A DNA stretch of 37,534 nt from Pseudomonadota bacterium (GTDB lineage: Bacteria; Pseudomonadota; Gammaproteobacteria; Burkholderiales; UBA11063): contig RXKA01000029.1 in assembly GCA_003962985.1 (NCBI GenBank), forward strand, positions 1-37,534, written 5' to 3'. This document shows, in pieces, positions 8,402-16,004 of the stretch. Made by a program: the position numbers and the translations under genes. A model generated the notes under the pieces. That model ran no database searches, had not been told where the DNA came from, and worked only from the letters and a program-made list of their open reading frames with translations. Every line of letters starts with the position of its first letter. The first letter of the stretch is position 1.

Positions 8402-9610
8402 ATGATAACTAACTATAACAAAGAGTTTACCGATTATTTATTAGATATTTATGGACAAGTCGAATTTACCCCAACTCATGGTGTTGGTGCGCGACTGTAT
8501 GATGATAATAATCGCATGGTAATTGATTTCATGGCGGGAATCGCCGTCAATGCTTTAGGGTATTCGCATCCAGTACTGATTGAAGCTCTTACTAAGCAAG
8601 CTAATAAAATTTGGCACTGCAGTAATATAATGGTCAATCAACCAGCAGTGGAACTCGCTAAATTATTGGTTACTAATAGTTGTTGTCATAAAGCTTTCTT
8701 TTGTAATAGTGGAACTGAAGCGAATGAAGCTGCCCTCAAACTAGCGAGACGTTATGGTTTAAAAAGCGCAGGTAGCAACAAAAAAACGATAGTTTCATTT
8801 AACAATAGTTTTCATGGGCGGACACTCTTTGCCGTTTCAGTTGGTGGACAACATAAGTATAGTGAGGATTTTGCTCCGTTACCTGCTGGGATTGAGCATG
8901 GTATTTTTAACGATTTATCAAGTGCCGATGAATTAATTAATGAGAATACCGCGGCAGTGATTGTTGAACCAATTCAAGCAGAGGGTGGCGTTATACCTGC
9001 TACCGTCGAATTTTTACAGCATCTGCGTAAGTTATGTGATAAATATAATGCGATATTAATCTTTGATGAAGTGCAAACTGGTATTGGTAGAACTGGCAAA
9101 TTATTTGCTTATCAACATTACCAAGTAGAACCCGATATCATAACTCTTGCCAAGGCACTAGGTGGAGGTTTTCCGATTGGAGCTATTTTGGTTAAAGATA
9201 AATTTGCTCATGGTTTTGATATTGGTTCGCATGGCACAACTTTTGGCGGTAATCCTTTGGCATGCAGTGTTGGGTTAGCGACTGTGCAGATAATTAATCA
9301 GCCAAAATTTCTGAATGATGTAAATGTTAAAGCTCAGAAATTTACTGAGTATTTACAACAGCTTAATGATGAGTTCAAACTGTATCAAGAAATTCGCGGA
9401 CGTGGATTATTAATTGGTGCCGAATTAAACCAAGCACATCAAAATAAAGCAAAACAATTAATGGTGAATGGTTTCAAATATGGAGTTGCCTCTTTGATTG
9501 CGTCGCCAAATGTAAGTAGATTTACACCACCACTAGTCATAAAGGATGAAGATATTGAATTAGGGTTTACGAGGTTTCGCTTAGCGTTACAAGAGTTTAG
9601 CAAGAGCTAG
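8402..9610 (+). CDS. argD: Acetylornithine aminotransferase
   Basis: PLP-dependent class III aminotransferase that makes N-acetylornithine from the ArgC product, using glutamate as amino donor. SGTEANE is at residues 103-109, FDEVQTG at 221-227, and the PLP lysine is Lys251 in LAKALGGG. An in-frame start exists at 8360, but it lies inside the upstream hairpin. ATG 8402 has AGGGA at 8391-8395 with 6-base spacing, giving the normal 402 residues. Some members of this family also act in lysine or ornithine metabolism; the operon position supports ArgD. Confidence 0.94.
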   Translation: MITNYNKEFTDYLLDIYGQVEFTPTHGVGARLYDDNNRMVIDFMAGIAVNALGYSHPVLIEALTKQANKIWHCSNIMVNQPAVELAKLLVTNSCCHKAFFCNSGTEANEAALKLARRYGLKSAGSNKKTIVSFNNSFHGRTLFAVSVGGQHKYSEDFAPLPAGIEHGIFNDLSSADELINENTAAVIVEPIQAEGGVIPATVEFLQHLRKLCDKYNAILIFDEVQTGIGRTGKLFAYQHYQVEPDIITLAKALGGGFPIGAILVKDKFAHGFDIGSHGTTFGGNPLACSVGLATVQIINQPKFLNDVNVKAQKFTEYLQQLNDEFKLYQEIRGRGLLIGAELNQAHQNKAKQLMVNGFKYGVASLIASPNVSRFTPPLVIKDEDIELGFTRFRLALQEFSKS

Positions 9611-9761
9611 GGAGTTGTATATTGACCATGTGCATTTAGTGTATTTGTGAATCAGTAGTCCAGTGTAATATTATGATAACCATAAGATTAAATTCTGCTG
9701 TGATAAACGTGTTCACCTGAAGTACAGATTAGGTTTTTGCCAAAAAGCAATACAAATAATC

Positions 9762-9800
9762 AATCGGATGATTTATTTTAGCCAAAAACTATCCGATTTA
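9762..9800 (+). terminator. Hairpin after the arg operon
   Basis: AATCGGAT (9762-9769) pairs exactly with ATCCGATT (9791-9798) across a 21-base loop, followed by TATT. Its right arm is shared with a second inverted repeat (see the promoter at 9793). Probably ends arg transcription, although the loop is large. Confidence 0.45.
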
Positions 9801-9829
9801 TTAATCGGTAGTTGATCCAGTGGTATAAT
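9793..9829 (+). promoter_or_regulatory. Extended -10 promoter with an overlapping palindrome
   Basis: TGGTATAAT at 9821-9829 is an extended -10 (TGnTATAAT). A perfect inverted repeat CCGATT-TATT-AATCGG at 9793-9808 covers the expected -35 region, where no good -35 hexamer is seen, so a regulator site is plausible. It serves the porin-like gene at 9869. Confidence 0.5.
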
Positions 9830-9868
9830 AACATTATTATTTATAATGTAATATACACGGAGACTAAA

Positions 9869-11401
9869 ATGCGTAGGGTAATGGCGAGTATTTTATTCGG
9901 TGCGATGGTGAGTAGTCATGCAGTTGATTTAAATACTGAGTTTGAAGATCAGGCAGAATCACAACTTGATAAAACGAAAGTGGATGGTAAAAATAAAATC
10001 CTTCCTGAGTCACAGCCAATAGTGAAAAACTATTATACTGCTCCAGTCGATTCGCCAAGTTATTATATTGCCAATAATAATTATACTCAACAAGCATTTG
10101 CTAGTATGTTTTATATGAATACTTATCGTGAAGAAAGCTCAGTTAGTCAACATGAGGATTTTTGGGAACATACTTTTGCGGATGGTGCATGGAATTTATA
10201 TGCCAATGCAGGTTGGATGTATTCTGCACTACCGAGTAGCGGTTGGGCTGCGAGTGGTGGTTACTCTGGACTTTTGTGGGGGCAAACTGGGCGTACCAAT
10301 GGCTTTGCTTTAGGTGGTAGTCTTTTGGTTGCCAATTTGGGTACAGATGAATTAAATCCTAGTGCCTCGTATAATCAAATAATCATTCCTATCAATCGTT
10401 TATTTACCATGCCTCAGGCATATCTTGATTATCAAATTCATGATACATGGGAATTTATCGGTGGTAATATGATTGTCTCAAATCCATTTATGCAAACCGA
10501 TGTAGCATATCCAACCTCAGTATCGGTAGCACCCAATTCATATACTGGACTACAAGCTCAATGGCAGCCAACTCGCGAGATGACATTTACTGCATTGCGT
10601 ACGTTCTATTTTAAGCCAATTGATGCGAATTGGTTTAGCCAAACCACCAATTATGAGCGTAGTTTCCAATACAATTCTGCCGCATCTATTTTTACAGATG
10701 TTGACCAAACTACTTCTGGTGCATTAGCCCTTGGAGCACAATTAAATCCTAATTCAAGCTCGCAAACCGATATTTGGTTTTATCAATTTTATGATTATGT
10801 TAATTTGGGCTATGCTGATACTAGTTATAATTGGCAAGCAAGTAAATTGGTTGGAATAAATCTAGCTATTCAAGGTGCTATCGAACAGGCAAATGGGGCG
10901 AATATTATTAATCAACAAACTGTTACCGCGCCTGTTTATACCGCAGGTTCCCCACAAAGTAATGTTTTAGGTGCCAAACTTGGGGTTACTTTGGATAATT
11001 GGGGGCTAACCGTTGCCCATAATCAGTTTTGGGGGAGTGGTTATGGTAATGGTGGTTTTGTATCACCGTACACAGTTTATAATGTAACTGATCCATTTTA
11101 TACTTCATCATTGTTAGCTGGTATGGTTGAAAAAGGCTCTGCTGGTCAAGCATATAAGTATTCTGCCAATGTAGGATTCTTAGACAACAGTTTGCTCTTT
11201 ACTGGTGCTTATGCTCAGTATCTAACTCAGGATGTCAGTAGTTATCCAAATACTGCGGAGATTGACTTTACCGTACAGTACGTGATGCCAAATTTCCATA
11301 ATGCCTTAGTCTTTACTGGTGAGTTTTCATATTTACAGCAGCCAGCATCTTTGGGTGGTGACTTGTATAGTCCAGTACTATGGATTAGTTACGCTTATTG
11401 A
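9869..11401 (+). CDS. Porin-like outer-membrane beta-barrel protein
   Basis: The 510-residue protein starts MRRVMASILFGAMVSSHA, a Sec signal peptide with likely cleavage after SHA. The body alternates short polar and aromatic strands (WNLYANAGWMYS, FALGGSLLVANLG, WGLTVAHNQFWGSG) and ends in SYAY, a terminal aromatic of the type used as a BAM signal. Length and pattern suggest an 18-strand OprD-like or related porin, but I cannot name the family. ATG 9869 is preferred to TTG 9812 because CGGAGA at 9858-9863 precedes it and the signal peptide then starts correctly. It has its own promoter and stands apart from the arg operon. Substrate unknown. Confidence 0.75.
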   Translation: MRRVMASILFGAMVSSHAVDLNTEFEDQAESQLDKTKVDGKNKILPESQPIVKNYYTAPVDSPSYYIANNNYTQQAFASMFYMNTYREESSVSQHEDFWEHTFADGAWNLYANAGWMYSALPSSGWAASGGYSGLLWGQTGRTNGFALGGSLLVANLGTDELNPSASYNQIIIPINRLFTMPQAYLDYQIHDTWEFIGGNMIVSNPFMQTDVAYPTSVSVAPNSYTGLQAQWQPTREMTFTALRTFYFKPIDANWFSQTTNYERSFQYNSAASIFTDVDQTTSGALALGAQLNPNSSSQTDIWFYQFYDYVNLGYADTSYNWQASKLVGINLAIQGAIEQANGANIINQQTVTAPVYTAGSPQSNVLGAKLGVTLDNWGLTVAHNQFWGSGYGNGGFVSPYTVYNVTDPFYTSSLLAGMVEKGSAGQAYKYSANVGFLDNSLLFTGAYAQYLTQDVSSYPNTAEIDFTVQYVMPNFHNALVFTGEFSYLQQPASLGGDLYSPVLWISYAY

Positions 11402-11459
11402 GGGTATATTAGAAATTTTGTATTCTTTACTTATTATGTTATGTTGCCATATGATGAAT

Positions 11460-11533
11460 TGGATTTATGCAAAAATAAGAAATTATATATGCATAAATAG
11501 CTATATACAGACAGCTTGCTATTGAATTAGAAT
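11460..11533 (+). promoter_or_regulatory. Tandem-palindrome promoter element, copy 1
   Basis: A distal site ATTTATGCAAAAAT (11463-11476) and a proximal site ATATATGCATAAAT (11485-11498) are two variants of one 14-bp palindrome, 22 bases apart (two helical turns). A -10 TAGAAT follows at 11528-11533, with no recognisable -35, as expected for an activated promoter. Bases 11460-11510 are identical to 13884-13934. The element precedes the lipoprotein gene at 11577, whose ATG is 78 bases after the proximal site. Confidence 0.7.
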
Positions 11534-11576
11534 TCCGTCCTTAATTAAAAACATATCAAAAATAAGGATAATAAAA

Positions 11577-13817
11577 ATGAGAAAGCAATTGAATCGGTTG
11601 TTGTGTGCACTATTAGGTGTATCATTAATTGGTTGTAATTCAGGTAGTAATGGGACTAATACATCACAGTCAAATACGATAGGCAAAAGTTCACAGTCTC
11701 TTTTTGCTAATAATCTTGGCTGGTATATCTTGATTAATAACGATAGTGACATGCCTTATCTAGTGACTAAATCAGGAGATAGCTCAAATTGGCATAATAA
11801 AGATCTTGATGAGGAAATCATGATTCCACCACATTCAGATAAGATGATTTATACAGAAGCGTCAGATGATAGAGGCTCACGTGGTCTGATAGTGAAGGCT
11901 GAACACAGTAATAATCAAAAACATTTTACTTTACGACAAGATAAATCAGATTTATTTGGAGCATATTCAATAATAGATAATAGTACCAATGAACGAGCTC
12001 GGGCGGTATTCAATGATAGGGCTAAACGAGCGTTATTATCTAAAAATACAGCAGCTTATATTGGGACTGGTGTGTTTTTTGCCACATTAGGTGGGGTATT
12101 CATTGCTCATTTCAAATTTACGAAACCACTAAAAAAAGAGTTATCCGATTATCAGGTATTTGTAAAAAATACTGATCTTAAAGGAATCCAAGTTAAGATA
12201 GTTGAAATGGAGAACCTTTATAACCTTAAAAAAGAGTTTGCACAACTTTTGGATATTGAACTGCTTTTAAAGGATGACAATTATCTCCGTAGCTTGATGA
12301 GTAGCAATCGTCAGGGAAGCGCACAATATGAAAAAGCTAATGAAGCCCTGTTAGCGAAACCTCGTATTAAAGAGCTAGCTATTAAAATTAATCAGTCAGA
12401 ATATCATCAAATTTCTGCAGACGAGACTTTTCGTCAGTTGACTGTCTTGAGAGAGCAGAGCGATGCCCTTACTAGAAAACTTAGTCAGGCAGAATTAGCA
12501 ATACCAGTATTAGAAAAAAGGATAAGAACAAATAATATTATAATTGGTGTATCAGGTTTTGGTCTTGGTGCGGCGGCTATAGGTGTAGATGCTGCGGGTT
12601 TAATTAAGATGTTCGAAAACAATAAAGTGCTAACAGGTATCCAAATATCAGCAGATGGTAGCATCAAAGGAGGTGTATTAAATGATGCACCAGTCGGCAG
12701 CTATATAAAAGATTGTGACGTTCTATCAAGTGAATCAAACATAATCACGGGCGCATGTCGCTATAAAGATTCGGATGTACAGGTATCGTTCTTATCATTA
12801 AACTCATTACGCCCTAATGAAGATATAGTAAATGTAGATGGAATGTTAGTAGGTGGAGATAGTTATCATAAAGATTGTACAAGTAGTTTCTTTATAAATG
12901 GAGTATTAACCGCTAGCTGTAAGATAGATACTAATATAGAAAGCTCACCGACTAAATTAGTAACATTGAATTATGGTAGTGATTGTGATGCTGGTAGTGA
13001 AGTGCGATATGAAAATGGAGCACTAACTTGCCCATCATACAATAATTTGAAGCCAGAATTATTAAATATTACCAATAACCTAAATTCAATGCCTGGGATG
13101 GTGTTTGCTACAGGTATAAGCTCATTGAGTACAAATAGTAATGGTTTCTATGCACTATCTAGCTCTGCTTATGGATTATTAAAGTGTGACTTTAATCGTA
13201 ACTGTAATGTAATTGATGATTATCACAGTCAGCCACTTGGCGCATCCTTTGATGATAATGGCAATGGCTTTGTAATCACTAAAGAGAAATATTTGAATCG
13301 CTATGCTGGCGATAAGTTTGTGGGACGTGCCCACACTTTCGCGGATGAACCAAGCGGTGTATCATATGTTTCTTCAAACAAAGCAGTCTATGTTACCACG
13401 TCAGGTAAAGAGCTGAAAAAGTGTTCATTCTTTGATTATGATAATTGTAGTACTTTAGATAGTTTTAGGAATAAGCCAATCGGCGTAGCATTTAACGGTT
13501 CAGGTAAAGGCTTCGTGATTACGGATAATAATGATTTGGATATGTATGAGAATGACCATTATACCGGTAAACAGCATCATTTCGAAGACCCTATTGGTTC
13601 CTTGAGTTATGTTGGTGATAAAGTATTTTTATTTACGAATAACAATAATGGTCAGATAATAGTTTGTGATGATAACTTAAATGGCTGCAAACGCATAGAT
13701 GGCTATCCTGCTAGTTCTCCAGACGGATTTAGTGTTGGTCCGACCAGAAAGTTTGTTGGAGCTATCTTTGGTGGAGCTGTTTATATCGGCAGATTGTCGC
13801 AGATTGATTTAAACTAA
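11577..13817 (+). CDS. Lipoprotein with beta domain, coiled coil, two CVNH-like repeats and propeller-like C-terminus
   Basis: The 746-residue protein has a lipobox LIGC (lipidated Cys20) with Asn at +2, suggesting the outer membrane. Segments in order: Ser/Asn linker; beta-rich domain about 47-147 (GWYILINN...); hydrophobic segment 158-178; charged helical, probably coiled-coil, region about 182-318; Gly/Ala-rich hydrophobic segment 320-346; two repeats of about 55-60 residues (371-423, 426-486) with the GSY-xxx-C ... L-x-x-x-C ... NG-x-L pattern of cyanovirin-N homology domains; then repeats about 505-740 with GFVIT, KKC and F-x-x-x-P-x-G-V motifs, resembling a beta-propeller. A paralog follows at 14003. 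CVNH domains often bind mannose-rich glycans, so a surface lectin is a reasonable inference. The hydrophobic-coil-hydrophobic block could also span or perforate a membrane, but no function is known to me. AAGGA at 11564-11568 supports the start. Confidence 0.75.
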   Translation: MRKQLNRLLCALLGVSLIGCNSGSNGTNTSQSNTIGKSSQSLFANNLGWYILINNDSDMPYLVTKSGDSSNWHNKDLDEEIMIPPHSDKMIYTEASDDRGSRGLIVKAEHSNNQKHFTLRQDKSDLFGAYSIIDNSTNERARAVFNDRAKRALLSKNTAAYIGTGVFFATLGGVFIAHFKFTKPLKKELSDYQVFVKNTDLKGIQVKIVEMENLYNLKKEFAQLLDIELLLKDDNYLRSLMSSNRQGSAQYEKANEALLAKPRIKELAIKINQSEYHQISADETFRQLTVLREQSDALTRKLSQAELAIPVLEKRIRTNNIIIGVSGFGLGAAAIGVDAAGLIKMFENNKVLTGIQISADGSIKGGVLNDAPVGSYIKDCDVLSSESNIITGACRYKDSDVQVSFLSLNSLRPNEDIVNVDGMLVGGDSYHKDCTSSFFINGVLTASCKIDTNIESSPTKLVTLNYGSDCDAGSEVRYENGALTCPSYNNLKPELLNITNNLNSMPGMVFATGISSLSTNSNGFYALSSSAYGLLKCDFNRNCNVIDDYHSQPLGASFDDNGNGFVITKEKYLNRYAGDKFVGRAHTFADEPSGVSYVSSNKAVYVTTSGKELKKCSFFDYDNCSTLDSFRNKPIGVAFNGSGKGFVITDNNDLDMYENDHYTGKQHHFEDPIGSLSYVGDKVFLFTNNNNGQIIVCDDNLNGCKRIDGYPASSPDGFSVGPTRKFVGAIFGGAVYIGRLSQIDLN

Positions 13818-13834
13818 GTTATTGTGTGTTGATG

Positions 13835-13865
13835 AAAACCCTATGGCATAGCCATGGGGTTTTTT
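13835..13865 (+). terminator. Strong intrinsic terminator
   Basis: AAAACCCTATGGC (13835-13847), loop ATA, GCCATGGGGTTTT (13851-13863): a 13-bp stem with one G-U pair, running into TTTTTT. It ends the first lipoprotein gene and isolates the second, which has its own promoter element. Confidence 0.9.
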
Positions 13866-13883
13866 ATATAAGATGTAACTATC

Positions 13884-13957
13884 TGGATTTATGCAAAAAT
13901 AAGAAATTATATATGCATAAATAGCTATATACAGCCTGTATGTTATTAAATTAGAAT
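13884..13957 (+). promoter_or_regulatory. Tandem-palindrome promoter element, copy 2
   Basis: Distal site at 13887-13900, proximal site at 13909-13922, -10 TAGAAT at 13952-13957; geometry is identical to copy 1. The 51 bases 13884-13934 match 11460-11510 exactly, although the proteins downstream have diverged widely. ATG 14003 is 80 bases after the proximal site. Confidence 0.7.
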
Positions 13958-14002
13958 AGCGCCTTTAGTAAAAATAACGATAACAAATTAGGGTATAGAC
14001 AA

Positions 14003-15838
14003 ATGACTAAAGTAGCAAATAGATTAGCACTTAAATTAAGGGACATAGTAAATATTGTATTATTAATGGTGTGTGGATTATTGGTGGTAGGTTGTAATTC
14101 TGGCGGGGGTGTTAACCAAAGTTCAGCTGATTCTCATAGTAATATACCAATTAATGGGAAAGCTACTACCGGCGTTGGGGAATTTATATCATCGATGAAA
14201 CCTCTCGGTTGGCATGTGTTTGTAAATAATGCATCAACTGAAAGCTATGTAGTTACTAGCATAGGCGCACAAGGTGGGCATAACTGGGATGCTAAAGATT
14301 TAAATAGTCTTAAGATAATTGAATCTGATACTATGAGTTTATTTTATACGGAAGCAAAATCATTCTATGGTATACAATCTTTTTTAATTTATCCACGAGC
14401 TAATCCACAGAAGAAAGTACAAATTACTTTACATCAAGAGCGTAATGGAGAAGTAGCATATATTACGAATGATAGCAATGGTAGTAGAGGTTATGCAGAA
14501 TTTAATCATGGATTTTTGAAATATCGTGATGAGCGTTTAGCAATGTTCAAAGATTGGAAATTCTTATTAGGTAAGTTTGGGATTGTCGATGGAGTATTTG
14601 CCACTGCTTCTTCTGGTGCGACTGCTGCATCTTATATGTCTATTGGGTTGTCTACTGCGGCTAAAACATTTGGTAAAGCATTTGTTCCTGAATATATTGC
14701 TTGGGTAATATTTGATATCGGTAATTATACTTTTGGGTCTTTTGATACTCATAAAGATATGGTAACTACTGGTGTCTCTATCGAGTCTGATGGAACGATA
14801 AAAGTTGGAATGGTTAATGGTTATCCTATCGGTTCATATTTAGGAAGTTGTACATCATTATCTCTTTCTGATGATGGAATACTCAAAGGTTATTGTGATG
14901 ATGCAATGGATCCAACTGAATTAAATCTTAAATCATGTGATAGTAAATATGATATCCTTAGTAGAAATGGGCAGTTAAGCTGTATTCGTGAGGCAATTAC
15001 CATTAGTAATCTGGATATTCGTGGTCTTAGTGTAACTAAAGATTCTATTTACGCATTTAGCACCAAGACATTATATAAGTGTGATTGGTCAGGATCGTGT
15101 CGGGTAATTGATGATTCATTTGCGTCAAATATTTCGGGCATTTCATTTGCCAATAATGGGAAAGGTTTTTTAATTACTAAGAATGGTAGTCTTGATTTAT
15201 ATGAAAACGATCGATTTATTGACACAGTTCATACTTTTGCCGATCATCCTGTTGCAATTAGCTATGTTGCTGAAAATGGTTATGTATATGTCGGTACCCT
15301 TGGTCGAGAATTAAAAAAATGTTCACCAGCCGATAATTACGATAGTTGTGTAACTCTTGATACTTTTCAGAAAACACCAAGGGCGGTTGCGTTCTCTTTT
15401 GATGGAAGTGGGTTTGTTTTAACTGGTGATCATGTAGACAAATATAGTAATACAATAACGGCAGATAAAGAAACTGGTATCATATTAAAGCGCGATATTT
15501 ATTCACGAATAAATCCAACTCAAATATTATCAAGTACAACTATTGGCAGTACTGATGACACAACTCTTCAGTATCAAGGAAATAGTTTTTATTTATCCTC
15601 TCGTGATGGTGGAGCAATACGTTGTGATAGCATTACACTGAGTTGTTATAGTCTGACGGGACTATTTTTGCCAAGCATGATTAAAGAAACGGATAATGAT
15701 GAAACCCCATTAATATACCATCATACGCAAGCAGCTAATATAAAAAAAGATGATTCTTATTTGATTGGTACTTATATTGAACCCAATAGTGGTAAGGTAG
15801 TTGGTTTGGCAAATGGGGTTATGTATATTAGTCGTTGA
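14003..15838 (+). CDS. Lipoprotein paralog with one CVNH-like repeat and propeller-like C-terminus
   Basis: The 611-residue protein has a long signal segment ending VVGC, with lipidated Cys31 and Asn at +2. It aligns by eye with the preceding lipoprotein: beta domain about 68-170 (LGWHVFVNN), CVNH-like repeat 275-328 (GSYLGSC ... GYCDD ... NGQLSC), and propeller-like repeats from about 335 (YKCDWSGSC, GFLITKNGSLDLYEND, LKKCSPADNYDSC). In place of the long coiled coil it has a shorter segment of about 185-250 with hydrophobic stretches. It has one CVNH-like repeat where the paralog has two. The ribosome-binding site is weak (TTAGGG about 10 bases upstream). Possibly a surface glycan-binding protein; function unproven. 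Confidence 0.72.
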   Translation: MTKVANRLALKLRDIVNIVLLMVCGLLVVGCNSGGGVNQSSADSHSNIPINGKATTGVGEFISSMKPLGWHVFVNNASTESYVVTSIGAQGGHNWDAKDLNSLKIIESDTMSLFYTEAKSFYGIQSFLIYPRANPQKKVQITLHQERNGEVAYITNDSNGSRGYAEFNHGFLKYRDERLAMFKDWKFLLGKFGIVDGVFATASSGATAASYMSIGLSTAAKTFGKAFVPEYIAWVIFDIGNYTFGSFDTHKDMVTTGVSIESDGTIKVGMVNGYPIGSYLGSCTSLSLSDDGILKGYCDDAMDPTELNLKSCDSKYDILSRNGQLSCIREAITISNLDIRGLSVTKDSIYAFSTKTLYKCDWSGSCRVIDDSFASNISGISFANNGKGFLITKNGSLDLYENDRFIDTVHTFADHPVAISYVAENGYVYVGTLGRELKKCSPADNYDSCVTLDTFQKTPRAVAFSFDGSGFVLTGDHVDKYSNTITADKETGIILKRDIYSRINPTQILSSTTIGSTDDTTLQYQGNSFYLSSRDGGAIRCDSITLSCYSLTGLFLPSMIKETDNDETPLIYHHTQAANIKKDDSYLIGTYIEPNSGKVVGLANGVMYISR

Positions 15839-16004
15839 TACCTTGAAATTAGATAGATGTTTGCCTAGATTAACGGTCTAAATTTGATTACAGTTATTGT
15901 ACTTATGCGTTGCCAAACAATGTTACTCTAAAGTTGTACGACATGATACAATAACGAATAATTATTATCTTTTAAATATACCGATTTTTATATAGAATCT
16001 AGCT

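Noticed and set aside
11319..11525. Small ORF overlapping the porin-like gene end
   Set aside because: It lies out of frame over the porin coding end and the tandem-palindrome promoter; no ribosome site or recognisable protein.
13884..13934. 51-bp exact repeat as an insertion-sequence end or recombination site
   Set aside because: The third copy matches only over the two palindromes and keeps promoter spacing, and no transposase or flanking duplication is present; a regulatory element explains it better.
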